A stretch of 64,000 nt of DNA from Hyposmocoma kahamanoa (lineage: Eukaryota > Arthropoda > Insecta > Lepidoptera > Cosmopterigidae). The translations under genes were made by a program, and so were the position numbers. The stretch covers positions 1,423,443 through 1,487,442 of the forward strand of contig NW_020656077.1 of the NCBI RefSeq assembly GCF_003589595.1, written 5' to 3'. The notes under the pieces were generated by a model. The model saw nothing but the letters and a program-made list of their open reading frames with translations. It searched no databases and had not been told where the DNA came from. Shown here piece after piece: positions 24,043 to 35,940 of this stretch. Position 1 is the stretch's first letter. Each line of letters starts with the position of its first letter.

Positions 24043-26590
24043 AAACGCACACGTATGCACGCTCAGACTCAACACATATACATATATGTTAATATATGTA
24101 TATATCTTACCAGAAAAAACAGGGAAATGTGCAGGTCACAGGACACTAAAATTAAATTCAACGAAACGTGTATTTCTGTTAAAGGCGGTGCCTTTGTCAC
24201 CGGCCGTAATTAAGTTTCGTACTTCGACGAATGAATCGCATTATAAAACACCTGCTACGTTGTTCACCTTTTGTTAATTTAAATATCATCGGCGTCCGTA
24301 TTTTGAAAGAGTTATTCGTATTTTAACTTTATTCGATTATTCCTGAATACTAAAGTGGTACTTTTGAAATAAAGTTTATGAAAATAACGTCAATGTACTG
24401 AATGCTGTGACGTGAGTGTATTGAATATACACAATAATTACAAACTACCGAGTTAATACAAATCTTTTTTCAAACTTCGGTAAAAACCACGACAACTCAA
24501 TAACCCCATGTTTAACATTTAGTTGCTGTAGTGAGAAACTGGTTTTTTAGATTAGAAAGACGTTTTAATTCCGTGTTACGAGGAAACAGTGGAGATTTAT
24601 GGCTACACTGAGTTTTCAGTTGTTGTTCACAACCTGCATAAAATAAAATATTATTTATTAATGTTTTTAGAAAACTAAATCATTGAGCATTGGCGACCAA
24701 ATCGCTCCGTAAAAAAGAAGTAAAAAGGATATGCTAGAACTACAGTTGCCTGAAGAAATAACTAAGAAAACTGTTAGGCTATAAAATTTGATTCGCGACT
24801 TTCAAAACTACCAATATAAATTTTTTTTAATGCGATACTGTCTGAATGTCAAAGGTTTCGTTGCTCAAAGAATTAATGACACAGTTGAGAGAGAGCTGTG
24901 TGGGGTCGAAGTTCGATCAATGGTCTTTTCTATTCACATCTAAATTATATGTCAAGGAAAACATCGAGCAAATACCCTGAGTGTTCTCACAACCGGATCA
25001 AATTTTAAAAAGTTCTCTCACTACTTTGGTTCTAATATCGAACTCATGCTTTAGGTTATCAACGAGCGAGTGGTTAAACAACGAGCTGCCGATATACTCA
25101 TACATATAGCCAAGTATTATTGATTGAACTGTATTACGCAAGTAATGTGTTAAGACTGTTATGATTCTTTTTAGGTCATATTTAGACTTTTCCATTACAG
25201 AGTTTTTACCCCAATCTAATGTAAAACTCAGAACTAGGACCTTTTTGTGTTCGTCATAATCGTAGTAAATGTCTTTGTTAAATTATTTTATTTATATTTA
25301 TAATGTTCTGTTAAGTTTAAATTAATAAAATAGTAATAATAATTAAAGTTAAACAAAAATAGTGTAATAAAAAAGTAAATGACAGTGCCTCACCACTTAC
25401 AAGTTTTTGAAAAGTTTTGTGTGTACATTGACACATCAAAAATGTCTAGAGATCAAGGTATTTTATATTTGATTACCCTATTGAAGTTAAATAAAACATT
25501 CCATACAAAATGTGTTAAAATATTTACTTATTTTTTAAATTATGATATTAACAAAAAAATTGGTAAAATTATTAATACGAAGATCGAACACTCAGAAAAA
25601 ATTCCTTCGATCCGGCCGGATTCGAACCAACGTCTTCACAAAAAAATAATTGAATATCAATACAATAAAAATTAAAAAAAAAATTGGTGTTTAAGAAATT
25701 TAATTAAAAAAAACTAAATTTTCAGTATTTGGCAAAAACGTGTTTGATCCCTGGAAGCTTTTGATGTGTATATATTATTTATTCTCTCAGAACGTTATTT
25801 CGTTTCACAAGAGTTACTATGTTTAATTTCCTCAACTCATTTTGCAAGTGTTTCTTTTAATATCTAATGTTCTATTTTGGGTTATGAGTTTGTTTAATTG
25901 TTATTACAGCGTATATGTACACGTATGTTCATATACAAGTGCGTGGAAAATATGAGAGACATATTTTGTGAAAAAATCTTCCCAAAAAAAGCTCCGCATG
26001 TTCCTCGTTAATATACGAGCGCGCGCTGGATCTTGTTAAAACTTCACGGGCAGTGGTTGCGTTCGGAATTGTAAATAGCACTATATATATTTGCAATTAA
26101 TTCCAGCCCGGATTTTCCTAATCCAGCTCGGAAACTTGTTTTTGGGACAACGTTTTGAAATGAAATACCAACAAACGGTTTCTTTTTTTAAACTATATTG
26201 CTGTAAGCAGCTGGGAATAGTACCTTTTGAAATACACAAATCTCTTTCCAGTATCCATGACGGTAACTGAGTGAAACGAAAATTTTGTGTCAAAGAAGAC
26301 GACCCCTGACATTCAATATTTCTTCCTAAAGTCATGCGACTTGGCGAATAAATATTGTTTTAAGGCATTTATTTACACTAGAAAATTGCGGTTTCTCCAA
26401 CAAGCGTTATATAGAGCTTCCGTTGGGGATTCTATAAAACAAATACACTTGTACTGCCTTTCTTTATTAGAATACATGTAGTTGTCAAACTGACAATAAT
26501 CAACAAATTATCAAATTGCACATTGAAACATTTTTTGTAATTTATTTATTTATAATTATTGAAGTGGCACTATGTCTCGATATGCAAATT
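24042..26590. other. Intergenic, only one SINE fragment seen
   Basis: AT-rich. Apart from the family E fragment at 25596-25640, no exon, RNA gene or repeat family was recognised. Confidence 0.4.
25596..25640 (-). repeat. tRNA-like SINE head fragment (family E)
   Basis: On the minus strand it carries a box B-like GGTTCGAATCCGGCCGGATC followed by GAAGGAATTTTTTC, as in other family E copies. Only the 3' half of the head remains. Confidence 0.5.
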
Positions 26591-26731
26591 TAAAGTTAAT
26601 ATTTTTTATTTTTTTATTTTTTTTTATTGTGACTCGGCAAAATGACTGCACCGCGCCTGATGGAAAGTGCGAATACAGTCCAGAGATGAGAGTAACGGAT
26701 GGAAAACACAAATATCTTCACTCCGTCACTA

Positions 26732-27960
26732 TCATTTTGCCGGTCTGGCCAAATGCTTCTTCACACTACGTTTGAAGGACCCGATGTTATAGAGGGGAGG
26801 GAATACATGCGCCGGGAGTTGGTTCCACAATTTGATGGTTCGGCATAAGAACGAATTGCCAAACTTTTTAGTGCGGGACGGTATTAAACTGACCGTCCAA
26901 CTGTGGCAACGCAGTCCGGCACGGGTGGTCCGCTGATGGAAAGGAGAGGAAGGGATAAGGTTGAATAACTCTTCAGAGCACTCACCGTGGTACAGGCGAT
27001 AGAATACGCTAAGAGACGCTATATCTCTGCGAAGCTGTAATGACTCCGCATGCTCAGTTACATGAGGATTGTTGACAACACGGAAGGCGTAGCGCTGCAG
27101 TCCATCTAGGGCATCGAGCAAGTACTTGGCAGAGCCGTCCCAAAGGTGCGAACAGTACTCCATGCTGCTTCGGACCTGAGCTTTATACAACATGTATCGC
27201 ATCTCTGGAGTAAAAAATCGGTGCACCTTGTTCAGGATGCCAAGCTTGCGCGACGCGGTACAGATGACGCTCTCTATATAGTCTTTGTTGCTCATGTCCT
27301 TCCGGATGCTCATCCCGAGCAGGCTGAGCTTGTCCTGCAGCGTCAGCGTTGTACCCTGAAGATGGGGAAGTGGAAGGAATGGGGATTTTTTGGAACTGAA
27401 CGCGCATACCTGGGTTTTCTTGGCGTTGAACTCAACCAAGTTTCGGGAGCCCCACGACGATATATGTTCCAAAACATGGTTGAGCTCAGCGACAAGTTTT
27501 TCCCGGTTTCTCTCAGGGTCCTCCCGGCTGCTTGACGGTTGCTTATAATAGCAACCGTGCACTGTGCTATCATCTGCATAGCAATGAATGTTGCCAAAAG
27601 GCAACAAGTCATTGATATGCAGAAGGAACAGCGTGGGCGACAGCACGGAGCCCTGTGGCACCCCAGCATTAACTGTCACGAGCCGCGAAGTGCCTCCGTC
27701 AACAAGGACACGCAATCTTCGCTCGCGCAGAAAGCCGGAGATCCACTCACAAAGGCGGCCGGGAAGACCATATGCCGGAAGCTTGGAGAGGAGACCACGG
27801 TGCCAGACCCGATCAAAGGCCTTAGCAATATCCAGACTTATCGCTAAGGTTTCGCCCTGTTTGTCGATAGCTTCACCCCAGAGATGCATTAGATACGAGA
27901 GAACGTCACCCGTTGATCGGTTCGGCCGAAACCCGTACTGTCGATCATTAAGAATGGAGT
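26732..27960 (-). pseudogene. Reverse transcriptase, core and C-terminal part
   Basis: The open frame of 385 codons from 27889 (continuing open a little upstream) carries the catalytic core of a LINE reverse transcriptase. Motif A is LDIAKAFDRVWH, motif B is GVPQGSVLSPTLF, and motif C is the YADD box in CYADDSTVHG; together they supply the three metal-binding aspartates. After the core come the thumb-like region and a C-terminal tail with YCSHLWDGSA and LQRYAFRVVNN, ending in a TGA at 26732-26734. It is in a different frame from the upstream half (27948-28697). The catalytic residues are intact, so the frame change alone appears to have inactivated this half. The A-rich tail of the element lies about 100 bp downstream. 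Confidence 0.9.
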
Positions 27961-28697
27961 GACGTTCCAGGCCGGATTATCTGGATATTTAGAATCCGCT
28001 CCATCACTTTGCAGAGCACTGAAGTGACAGCTATTGGGCGATAGTTTGTCGGATCAGACCGATCTCCTTTCTTGGGGATAGGTTGCACGTTGGCCTCCCT
28101 CCAAGCTAGGGGCACGTTACCAGATTGGTATGAGAGGCGGTATAAGCGCGTCAGTACGGGAGACAACTCCGCCGCACACTTTTTAAGGACGATAGGAGGT
28201 ATCCCATCTGGACCATAGGCTTTCCGCACGTCAAGAGTCTGCAGTTCCTTGCGGACATCACATTGCCTGATAACTATATCAGGCATTGTGACTCCGCAGT
28301 GGGGAATTGACGGCGGTTGCGCATCTTGGTCGTGAATGCGCGAGTTAGCCCCAAAAAGGTCGGCCAATAAATTGGCTTTCTCTTCGGGGCCATAGGCCAA
28401 AAATCCATTGGGATACCTCAAAGGCGGCAGCGACGAACGACAAAAATTGGACTGCACGGCTTTGGCCAGGCTCCAGTAGGCACGGCTACCGGTGGGATGG
28501 GCTACCAGCTTCTGGCCAATCCGTGAAACGCGCTGGGCATCCGCTCTTATGTAAGCCCTCCTGCAAGACTTGGTTGCTTTGTTATAGGCTGCTTTAAGGG
28601 ACGCAAGGTTGGGATCCTTTGTTACACGACCCTTGATCCAACCACGATATGCAGCCTGTTTCTCACTAAGGGCGTCCTCTGCGATTGGCGATGACAC
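27948..28697 (-). pseudogene. Reverse transcriptase, N-terminal part
   Basis: This 249-codon open frame carries the early reverse transcriptase blocks: KAYGPDGIPPIVLKKCA, which precedes the fingers domain, and PIPKKGDRSDPTNYRPIAV with the conserved N-Y-R-P-I. It ends just after VMERILN, which normally leads directly into motif A. The following motifs are encoded in another frame from 27960 downward, so there is a frame change near 27950-27965. Upstream it overlaps the end of the endonuclease frame by about 30 bases, in a third frame. The linker between endonuclease and reverse transcriptase, rich in Lys, Arg and Ala, lies at its start. Confidence 0.9.
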
Positions 28698-29625
28698 TGG
28701 AAGACGGTATGTAGTAATTCATAGCCGTTCCAATCTCATCGACAACAGCATCGGCAGCTGCTGAGGCATCCTTTCCCGCAAAGCAGTGCTGCAACCAAGG
28801 GATGGACGCAAAGTAGTCGCGCATACCATCCCAATCCGCCGACGAGTAGTGCCAAATGCGACGAGTGACCTCCTTCAGCTTAGTTGGAGGCATTTGGGAA
28901 ACCTTACACCCAACCAAACAGTGATCAGAACTTCCCAGGGGGGCGCTGACTGATACTGTATAGTAGGTAGGGTGACTCGCGAGCAGAAGGTCAAGCAAAG
29001 AGGGTGCATGATCCGATATGTCTGGAACCCGGGTGGGCTGGGTTACCAGTTGGGTCAAGTCATGCGTGAGAGCGAAAGCGTGGGCAGTTCTTCCTGCATG
29101 GTCAGTCTTGAGGGAACTTAACCATGATTCATGGTGAGCATTAAAGTCCCCCAACACGACCATCTCCGCAGATGGGAACTGCGCCTGCGCGTCAAGAGTC
29201 GCCTGGCTCAGTTGGTCAAAGAGCCTAGTTGTCTCCGCATCCCCGCTGTGGGATCTATATAAGCACGCGAAGACTCTAGCTGAACAACTAGATTCTACGA
29301 GCACCCACATAGTGGAAAAGGAGGGGTCCTCCAGGCAGCGCAGACGGCGATAGCACACATCCGAACGAATATATACACATACCCCGGCTTTGGCCTGAAA
29401 GTTTTCCTCAAGCGAGTAGCCGGGGTAGTTCAAGTAACTCATATCATTCGGACGGCGAATCTGCGTCTCCGTCAGGAAAAGCAGGGCAGGCCGGGCTGTC
29501 TCGAGGTGATGGTGGACAGCTTTGAGGTTGGAGTGGAGTCCGCGGATGTTAGCGAACTCAATAATAAACGCGGTGGGGGGATTAGGCACCGCTGAACGAT
29601 CTGCATTCTTATGTTGCGCTGTCAT
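28666..29625 (-). pseudogene. APE-type endonuclease domain of the LINE
   Basis: I take the start as the Met at 29625 because the endonuclease fold begins about 25 codons later; the frame is open further upstream to 29817 but that part resembles leader sequence. Motifs in order: FANIRGLHSN (metal-binding Asn), LFLTETQIRR (catalytic Glu), LGDFNAHH (Asp and Asn) and GSSDHCLV (the terminal Asp-His pair). These are the hallmarks of the endonuclease that nicks target DNA for target-primed reverse transcription. All catalytic positions visible here are conserved. The frame closes at 28666, where the reverse transcriptase should follow, because of a frame change between about 28666 and 28697. Confidence 0.9.
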
Positions 29626-30579
29626 GGTGGGTAAGAAGGACGGTAGTGTGAAGAGATGAAGCCTTCGGCACTGCACCGAAGAAGAAAAATGAGGGGAACT
29701 GCAATACATGCCGTTGATCTTTTGAAGGATAGCCGGCTGACCCGCCGAACGGAAGGGCCCCCGTACCCCCCCCGGGATATGCCGCCGGGACCCCAAATTC
29801 CGGTCACTAACCGGCACGACGACCTACCCCAAGATGCGCGGCATGGTGGGGCAGCCTCTAGGGGTAGTTAGTCTCTATTGGGACCCTGTACTGTACCGCG
29901 GGCGGCCAGCGGACAACCGTTTCTACGGGTCTCCCTGGCCGGCAGGTCAACTAGATATCCCTCAACAAGTGACATGGCGAATATCCGCCTCAGTCCTCCC
30001 AGATACCGCGCCGAAAACTCCACGTGCACTGGATGTACACCAACTGATCCCTGAACGCGATTCGCAAAAGCGTTTCACTGTGGAGGGTTTTCCGCCGTGT
30101 GTACTGTGGTCGCTATCCAGTCGGCACAAAGCCTACCACAACGCTAAGCAGATGGACACTTGTGACGCCCTCGGTCGCCTCTTACGACCCCCACGGGCAT
30201 GTATGGGGAGGCGACAATGTATTCTTAAGCCGTCGCCCCACGGCAAAAAATTAATTAATGTAATAATATTACAATATAACTGCATCAGTAACAATAGGTA
30301 AGATAAACGTAATTTAAAAATAATTATATAACACAGACGGTCAATTGATATGCGATCGCTACAATACCTTGAAAAATATTTGCTATCGCGTTGCTTCTTA
30401 GTTTATAATTAAGTCGGTAGGTAGAGTTTTACAAAGCATATAATGAATGAAGCCGTATCAGGTAGGCATTAGCGAGTGAAGCAGGCTCGATTTACACTGG
30501 TCGAATGGCTCGTTAGCCATCGCTGACGCTTTTGATCGACGAGTGGAAACTGACTCGCTGCCTTGCCCACACTCATTAC

Positions 30580-30720
30580 TGCCTCTGTGGCCGGTTACCA
30601 GTCACGCAGAGGTCCCAGGTTCGATTACCGGGCTGGTAGTAATATGTCTATGGCCTACATTTACTTCTCTGATTGTTTATGTGTGGGTCCATGGCATCCG
30701 CGACACATAAAAAAAAAGAA
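30580..30720 (+). mobile_element. tRNA-headed SINE, family A, copy 1
   Basis: CTGCCTCTGTGGCCGGTTAC, then CACGCAGAGGTCCCAGGTTC with box B GGTTCGATTACC, followed by the body words ATGGCCTACATTTACTTCTC and 'gtccatggcatccgcgacaca' and an A-rich end. It is internally deleted relative to other copies. Confidence 0.75.
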
Positions 30721-33229
30721 AATACCGCAACAAGAAATTGATATCTATCGATTTTCTATCAATCAGCGAGTCGTACACATCTTATGTTGCTTTAAAAACC
30801 GTTTTGCTAAAGGTTTATCTATCTAATACAGATTTTGCGATTTAGAAAAAAAACCGACGAATTATCAACGAAATTGGAAACAAAGAAAACGACTTGTTTG
30901 TTTTTGTAGAAATTGTGAGAAGAGTTAATTCCACGCTTTGCATTCCACATCTGTTTTAATTATCCTCACTAAAGCAAATACGTCGCGCCACCCACAACCA
31001 TACAAGCATATGTGGCGCGAGCTCCGCCGCCAGACGAGTCTCGAACCGCAAAAGGCTCACAGCGAGTACTACAGCTATGTGCTTTTACGGAGAACACCTT
31101 GGGTCACTGGGGGCCACAGGCGAAACTTCTCGCTAAGAAGCTTTCTGTTTGTGTCGTTGAAGTCTGTGCTTAGTTATTTCCAGCAAAAAAGGTTTGGTTT
31201 TTTAATTGTAATTGTACTCTTTTAATTAAAAGAGGTAAAGGTAGATTTTTCTTTGTAAAAACAAATTAAAAATGTTTAATAATCAATTCCACGTAATTAA
31301 ATACTTGTTATATAATCCCTCAAAATACACAATAAATGACGTAAAGTCTAGACAAAGCACTTTATGTGTAACAGCGTCAATATTGTATAAAAACTTGAGT
31401 TTTTAACCATTTAAGTTTACGTATATAACTCTCATATTAATATTTTACGTGGCGAAAGTGAATTTATGACAAAAAGAAAGATTTATTTAAAAAATCGTCA
31501 ACTTTTATAAGTAAGTGTTTAGGTCTTTGTATTTACTAAAACGTCACGGTTAGAACAAAAGTCTGAGTACGAAACAGTGATACCTTCTTTGGGTCAAGTC
31601 GAGTGGTATTTACAGCTCCCTAGTTTTATGCGTAACGTGAATAATTTGATAATCGGATAGCCTTAAGAAGTAAGCCTTTTGTTTATGCAAATTCTCAAGT
31701 CCTACGCTAGGATTAGGCGACTAATATAATCATGTAATAGCTACGGTAAGTCATAAATCCTGATAAAAACAACCTGGCATCGTCTTATGCAAATAGGGAT
31801 TATCAAATCAGCCCAACACAACAATTTCAGTAAAACAAGATGGCCGATCCAAATGTCAAAGCTGCTAAAATTTCAAATTATTTCAAGTGACCAATAAAAC
31901 AATATTCATTTTTTTGTTTCGATTCGTATTCTGCCAACAACTTTTCGCTACGCTGCGAACATAATATTTGGTTTCAAATGTAACGAATAATTTATGTTCC
32001 AGCTTGCGGTTTTACGAAAATTTTGCCAGAGAATTATATGCCATCTACAGTTAGACCGTTTGAATTAGCTACTAAGTAAGCACCTTATGATTTATTTGAC
32101 CCTGGTAAATAATAATATCTCGTCTGTCTGTTTTTAATAAAAACAGGCGTATTTTCCAGGCAAAATGCGAACGATAATTTATTTAATTTGTTACGACGAG
32201 TGCTCCCCACGCTTTGAAATTTAAGATCAACCGGACAGAATTTTTATCAAAGCTTTTAATTTATGTTTCGAAAGTCATAAAGTCAGGTAGAAAGCTCCGG
32301 GGTTAACGGCGAAATAGCAAATATATCTTGATGTTCGTGTGCTCTACTAACATCGGAAATTTGTTCTGGAAAAGTGTATTGGACGGTTGCGTCAGCAAGT
32401 TTGCTCCTCGCTTCGAATAGATTGGAAATGACTGCACCTATACAGGATGTGTTTAACTGCACTTTCGGTAATATTTTTGAATAATAAACTTGCTTCTTAT
32501 TTAGGTAAACCAAATTCCACTTATTTTCCTGTTTGATTAATATCGAAACACCCCTTGGTAGACATTTGAAAGAAAAGTAAGTACATTACCCACATTTATC
32601 GTCATCGTATCTTGTGTTGTAGTATGAAACCACGCACTCCTTATCATCTTCATCTCTCTCATTAAGTTTTTCTAGGAAACGCCCTTACTTTTCATGATTA
32701 TTGAAAGAGTTCCAACTAATATTTACTATAGCATTAATGCCCAAAATACGTAAATTTCGCTTTATAAGCTATTTGTTTCACTTTCGCAGATTACTCGTAT
32801 GTCACGTCTGATTTCCAGACCTCTGCACATTCTGTCGCACTGAGAGTTTCTCTGAATCTTGATAATCACTTTTTCCTTTACTAATTACGCATATTTCATC
32901 ACTTTTACTTTCTGAACATGTTTATTGATAGACAGATCAGTTATTCTTCTATACTCTGTTTTATAAGATCATTGTTCTTCCATATACTATCTCATAAATT
33001 ACTCCTTTGATATGCGATCTTGGAAGTAGAAGTGTTTCTGCTCCTGGCCGATCACATCTTGGCTCTCAATTCAAATTGAAAATATCCTATTCGATGATCA
33101 TTCTCACTCTGCCAATTGATCGGATTCCAGTACCTTTACACCAGGACTTAGTACTTTACCTTCACCATGCCTTCGTCTCCATAATATGCAGGTAGGTTTG
33201 GATCTCTTATCTCGTGCAATTTATTTTCC
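30721..33229. other. Intergenic, nothing recognised
   Basis: AT-rich except for a moderately GC-rich patch at 30975-31130 with paired 'gtcgcgcca' and 'gtggcgcga' words. No exon, RNA gene or known repeat could be supported. Confidence 0.4.
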
Positions 33230-33505
33230 CGAGATAGCGTTTAGCGATAGCCGTTTGACCATCTATCAAGCACAAGCCGTAAGTTCGAATCCGGGCTTTC
33301 TCCTCTGAGTTTTTGAAATTTATGTGTGAAACTAATGTAAAATTAAATGTGTAATTTGAAATTTACGATGAGCTTTTCGTTGAAGGAAAACATTGTGATT
33401 AAGCCTGCACATCGAAGAAGTCCCTAACCCGCATTGGCGGGCTATGGCCTAAACCCTCACCTGATAGGAGATCCGGGCGCAGTAATGAGTTGATGATGAT
33501 GATTT
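33230..33505 (+). mobile_element. tRNA-headed SINE, family D, fullest copy
   Basis: The head GATAGCGTTTAGCGATAGCC is followed by a box B-like AAGTTCGAATCCGGGCTTTC. The body contains TTTACGATGAGCTTTTCGTT, GCCTGCACATCGAAGAAGTC and 'cctcacctgatagg', and the element ends in AGTTGATGATGATGATTT. The GATGATG tail resembles that of the RTE-type LINEs nearby, so the SINE probably borrows their machinery (inference). Further copies: 22455-22590 and 35334-35512. Confidence 0.7.
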
Positions 33506-33876
33506 ATTTTTTTGACATCACACGGATTTTTTGGCCAACCCAATAATACATCATCTTATATTCCGTCTTTAAACTTGAGACACTATGGGCACTTTATATC
33601 TATTTACCGTCGGTATACCTAATCCCGGCCTGGCGCACGATACGTAAAATGGGCGGCATTAAGTGAAATATGTTGGTACAGTAATAAAAAAGATGAAGTA
33701 AGATTTAAGGTGCAAAACCCACGTATTTCGGTTATTTTATTTACACCGCATTACTTTCATAGGTTTTAAAACTTATTACTAGTAGCCGGAATATAGTAGT
33801 AAAATAGTAGTAGGAATTATTTCAAGAGTTCATTGCTTATAATTATTATAGCGTACATTGGTATATTAAATTGGTA

Positions 33877-33898
33877 AATATATATATATATATATATT
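33877..33898. repeat. (TA)n microsatellite
   Basis: About 11 TA dinucleotides in AT-rich surroundings. Confidence 0.85.
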
Positions 33899-34240
33899 TA
33901 TGTAAAATTAAACATTCTTCTGTTCGGCTGCGACGCTGTCAAAAAAAAAGGTAAATGACAAGAGTTGTCAAAAAATCAGTTAATACGCTAGTGTGTGTGC
34001 TAGCTTATTGAAACCTTTTTTTCATCGTAACTTACTTACCTTCGGAGCCATCTTGACTTGGAGCAATTCACCAGGGATCCATCTGACCTCTCTCGTTACT
34101 TCAATAATTCTAGCTTTTATCCAACTTACTCGTTACTTTTTATCCGTAAACCTACTCAGGTTTTTGTTGCGCTGCTATGTTTAAATTAATAAGGTTTTTT
34201 TGTTTTTTTTTTTTAAATACTTACTTGCAGTAAAGAACTA

Positions 34241-34453
34241 TAAATAAATAACGCACACACTCAACATAGCCCCGCACTAGGGAAACCCTGTGTCGCGGGT
34301 GCCATGGACACAGACATAGATAACCACAAATTACACCCAAACTCACAAGAGAAATAATTGTAGGCCATACAAATATTTCTCCCGGCCCGGGAATCGAACC
34401 TGTGACCTCTGCGTGGCAGTCCGGCATGGTAACCGTTCGGCCACGGAGGCAGT
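34241..34453 (-). mobile_element. tRNA-headed SINE, family A, copy 2
   Basis: Full length in minus orientation. The right side holds the complement of the head (GTAACCGTTCGGCCACGGAG, and box B complement GGAATCGAACC). The left side holds the complement of the tail, AGCCCCGCACTAGGGAAACC, and ends in TAAATAAATAACG. It is directly followed by family B copy 7. Confidence 0.85.
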
Positions 34454-34459
34454 TTAGCA

Positions 34460-34706
34460 AACTATAGCCAAACAGTAATGTGAGAATTGCTGCTTTTCTG
34501 TTTTAAAGGATAAGGGTGCTAGTGAAATTACAGGCAGAAGGGGCTTGATAACTTATGTGTCTTTTTGACGAGCGCAGTGGTAGTGCGCCTCGGACCTCAG
34601 ATCTTTCCGATTTAATGCTCTGAGTGGCACTGTAACTGTAGATTGTCGCTTACCACTAGACGCACGACTTTTTCGTCCTGTCACTCGGTTTCATAAAAAA
34701 AAGAAC
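34460..34706 (+). repeat. Family B repeat, copy 7
   Basis: 'cagtaatgtgagaattgctg', GATAAGGGTGCTAGTGAAAT, TACAGGCAGAAGGGGCTTGA, 'ctctgagtggcactgtaact', CGCTTACCACTAGACGCACG, and a final CATAAAAAAAAGAAC. Its 5' end appears to have been the insertion point of family A copy 2. Confidence 0.7.
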
Positions 34707-35333
34707 ACATAGAAGCTTTGTGTGCTCCATAAAAATTTTGTTATAGTATCAACTTTTTAGACAATTTATGAACAGTATTTGTTTTGCAATTTAAAAAATT
34801 TATTTCCGCAATGAAACTTTTTCATTTTGAAGGGACTTTAATAATACAATATTATATCAAAAAGATAACTGAAAAACAAATCAGAAATAAAAAGATAAAA
34901 GCACTGCACAGAAATAAAAGAACTTAATTTAATTTCACGTGTTAAGTTTATTTTTCGTATTTCTTTTTCTTAGAACCGAAAATGTTTTTCGCTAGAATAT
35001 GAATGTCGAAATTTAATGGACAAGAAAGAACCGCCTACAAAATTCTTGGAATTGAATGGAGTGTGTATAAAAAGGAAATAACGGAGAAATGGACTTTGAA
35101 ACGATAAACAAGAAAAGTTTTGACATTTGTGGAAATTGGCGTTGGATACTCAGGGGTCAAGACGGTTATTTTTCTTCTTAACAACTTCTTTATCTACCTT
35201 TAGTCCTGCTTTAGTAAGAATTTAATAGTTTCATTAAAAGAGAAAGATATTTTTTTACTTTTAGGTTGAAGTATTACTCAACATAAGTAAGCCGTGCTAA
35301 GCTAATAGTTTGACCTACCACCTTTCAACGTTT

Positions 35334-35512
35334 ACGTGCTACTTAACTTACGTGCGAAATTTGAAATGTACCATGAGCTTTTCGTTGAATTCTTGATGAA
35401 ACTTGCGTCGAAGAAGGTTCGCAACCCTCAGAAAACGTGTGTGTAGTCCCCCTCGCCTGAGACAAGACCCATGCCCTGCAGTGGGACGTATAAATGAGTT
35501 GATGATGATGGC
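35334..35512 (+). repeat. SINE family D, copy 3
   Basis: GTACCATGAGCTTTTCGTTG, 'cgtcgaagaaggttcgcaacc', CCCATGCCCTGCAGTGGGAC and a GAGTTGATGATGATGG tail match the 3' two thirds of the copy at 33230-33505. Confidence 0.65.
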
Positions 35513-35577
35513 TACTTAACATGTCTTTAAAATTATCCGAAAATTTACTCCCTTATCGTCAAAACACTCGATAATTC

Positions 35578-35940
35578 GTCATCATCATCGTGTCAGCCGG
35601 AAGACGTCAACTGTCGAAAATAGGCCTCCCTCAAAGACTTGGAAGTCTTTGAGGGAGGCCTATGTTATGATAGTCTGGAGACTATCCATCTAGTGGGGGG
35701 CCGTTCGTGTCTCCTGGTCTCCGTTCGAGAACTTTTCTGCCCCAACGGCCGTCAGTTCTACGAGCTATATGCCCTACCCACTGCCACTTCAACTTGCTAA
35801 TCCTTTGAGCTATGTCGGTGTTCGTTCTTCTACGGATCTCTTCATTTCTGATTCGATCACGTAGAGAATTGCCGAGCATTGTTCGATAAATACTGACGTT
35901 AAAATAAATACAAATGCAGACCTGTGCCGGAAAGTTCACT
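35578..35940 (-). pseudogene. RTE-type LINE C-terminal fragment
   Basis: On the minus strand the open frame from 35939 to 35682 encodes RTMLGNSLRDRIRNEEIRRR, then TDIAQRISKLKWQWVGHIAR and RTDGRWGRKVLERRPG. This is the conserved tail downstream of the reverse transcriptase core in RTE-like elements: R-x-M-L-G ... R-I-x-N-E-x-I-R-R-R-T ... K-x-x-W-x-G-H-x-A-R. After the frame closes, the 3' end continues with AGGCCTATTTTCGACAGT, GACGTCTTCCGGCTGACACG and ATGATGATGA. In between, at 35621-35662, a perfect palindrome interrupts the expected sequence. The copy is 5' truncated. Confidence 0.85.
35621..35662. repeat. Perfect 20-bp inverted repeat with 2-bp spacer
   Basis: TAGGCCTCCCTCAAAGACTT at 35621-35640 is followed by GG and then its exact reverse complement at 35643-35662. 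It lies inside the RTE tail and looks like a local inverted duplication of the 'aagtctttgagggaggccta' segment of that tail. Confidence 0.95.

Larger units (their letters stand above)
26600..30245 (-). mobile_element. Near full-length non-LTR retrotransposon (CR1/Jockey supergroup)
   Basis: A 3.6-kb minus-strand element. Its 5' region (about 29830-30245) begins with a segment containing GCCCGTGGGGGTCGTAAGAG, a leader common in lepidopteran non-LTR elements. Then come an apurinic-type endonuclease region (28666-29625), a reverse transcriptase region (26732-28697), about 100 bp of 3' UTR and an A-rich tail (about 26600-26632). No separate ORF1 with a CCHC zinc knuckle was found. Two frame changes, near 28670-28700 and 27950-27965, break the polyprotein, so the copy is inactive. 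No convincing target-site duplication was found. The clade within the supergroup was not resolved. GC content is clearly higher than in the flanks, as expected for a recent insertion. Confidence 0.9.

Noticed and set aside
23881..24277. Open frames on both strands across a CA repeat and Ns
   Set aside because: Repeat artefacts containing undetermined residues; no recognisable domain outside the repeat.
27146..27962. Several plus- and minus-strand frames of 74-129 codons
   Set aside because: They overlap the reverse transcriptase in other frames and show none of its motifs.
29834..30301. 155-codon plus-strand frame
   Set aside because: Antisense to the 5' leader of the minus-strand LINE; it is a by-product of the GC-rich leader sequence.
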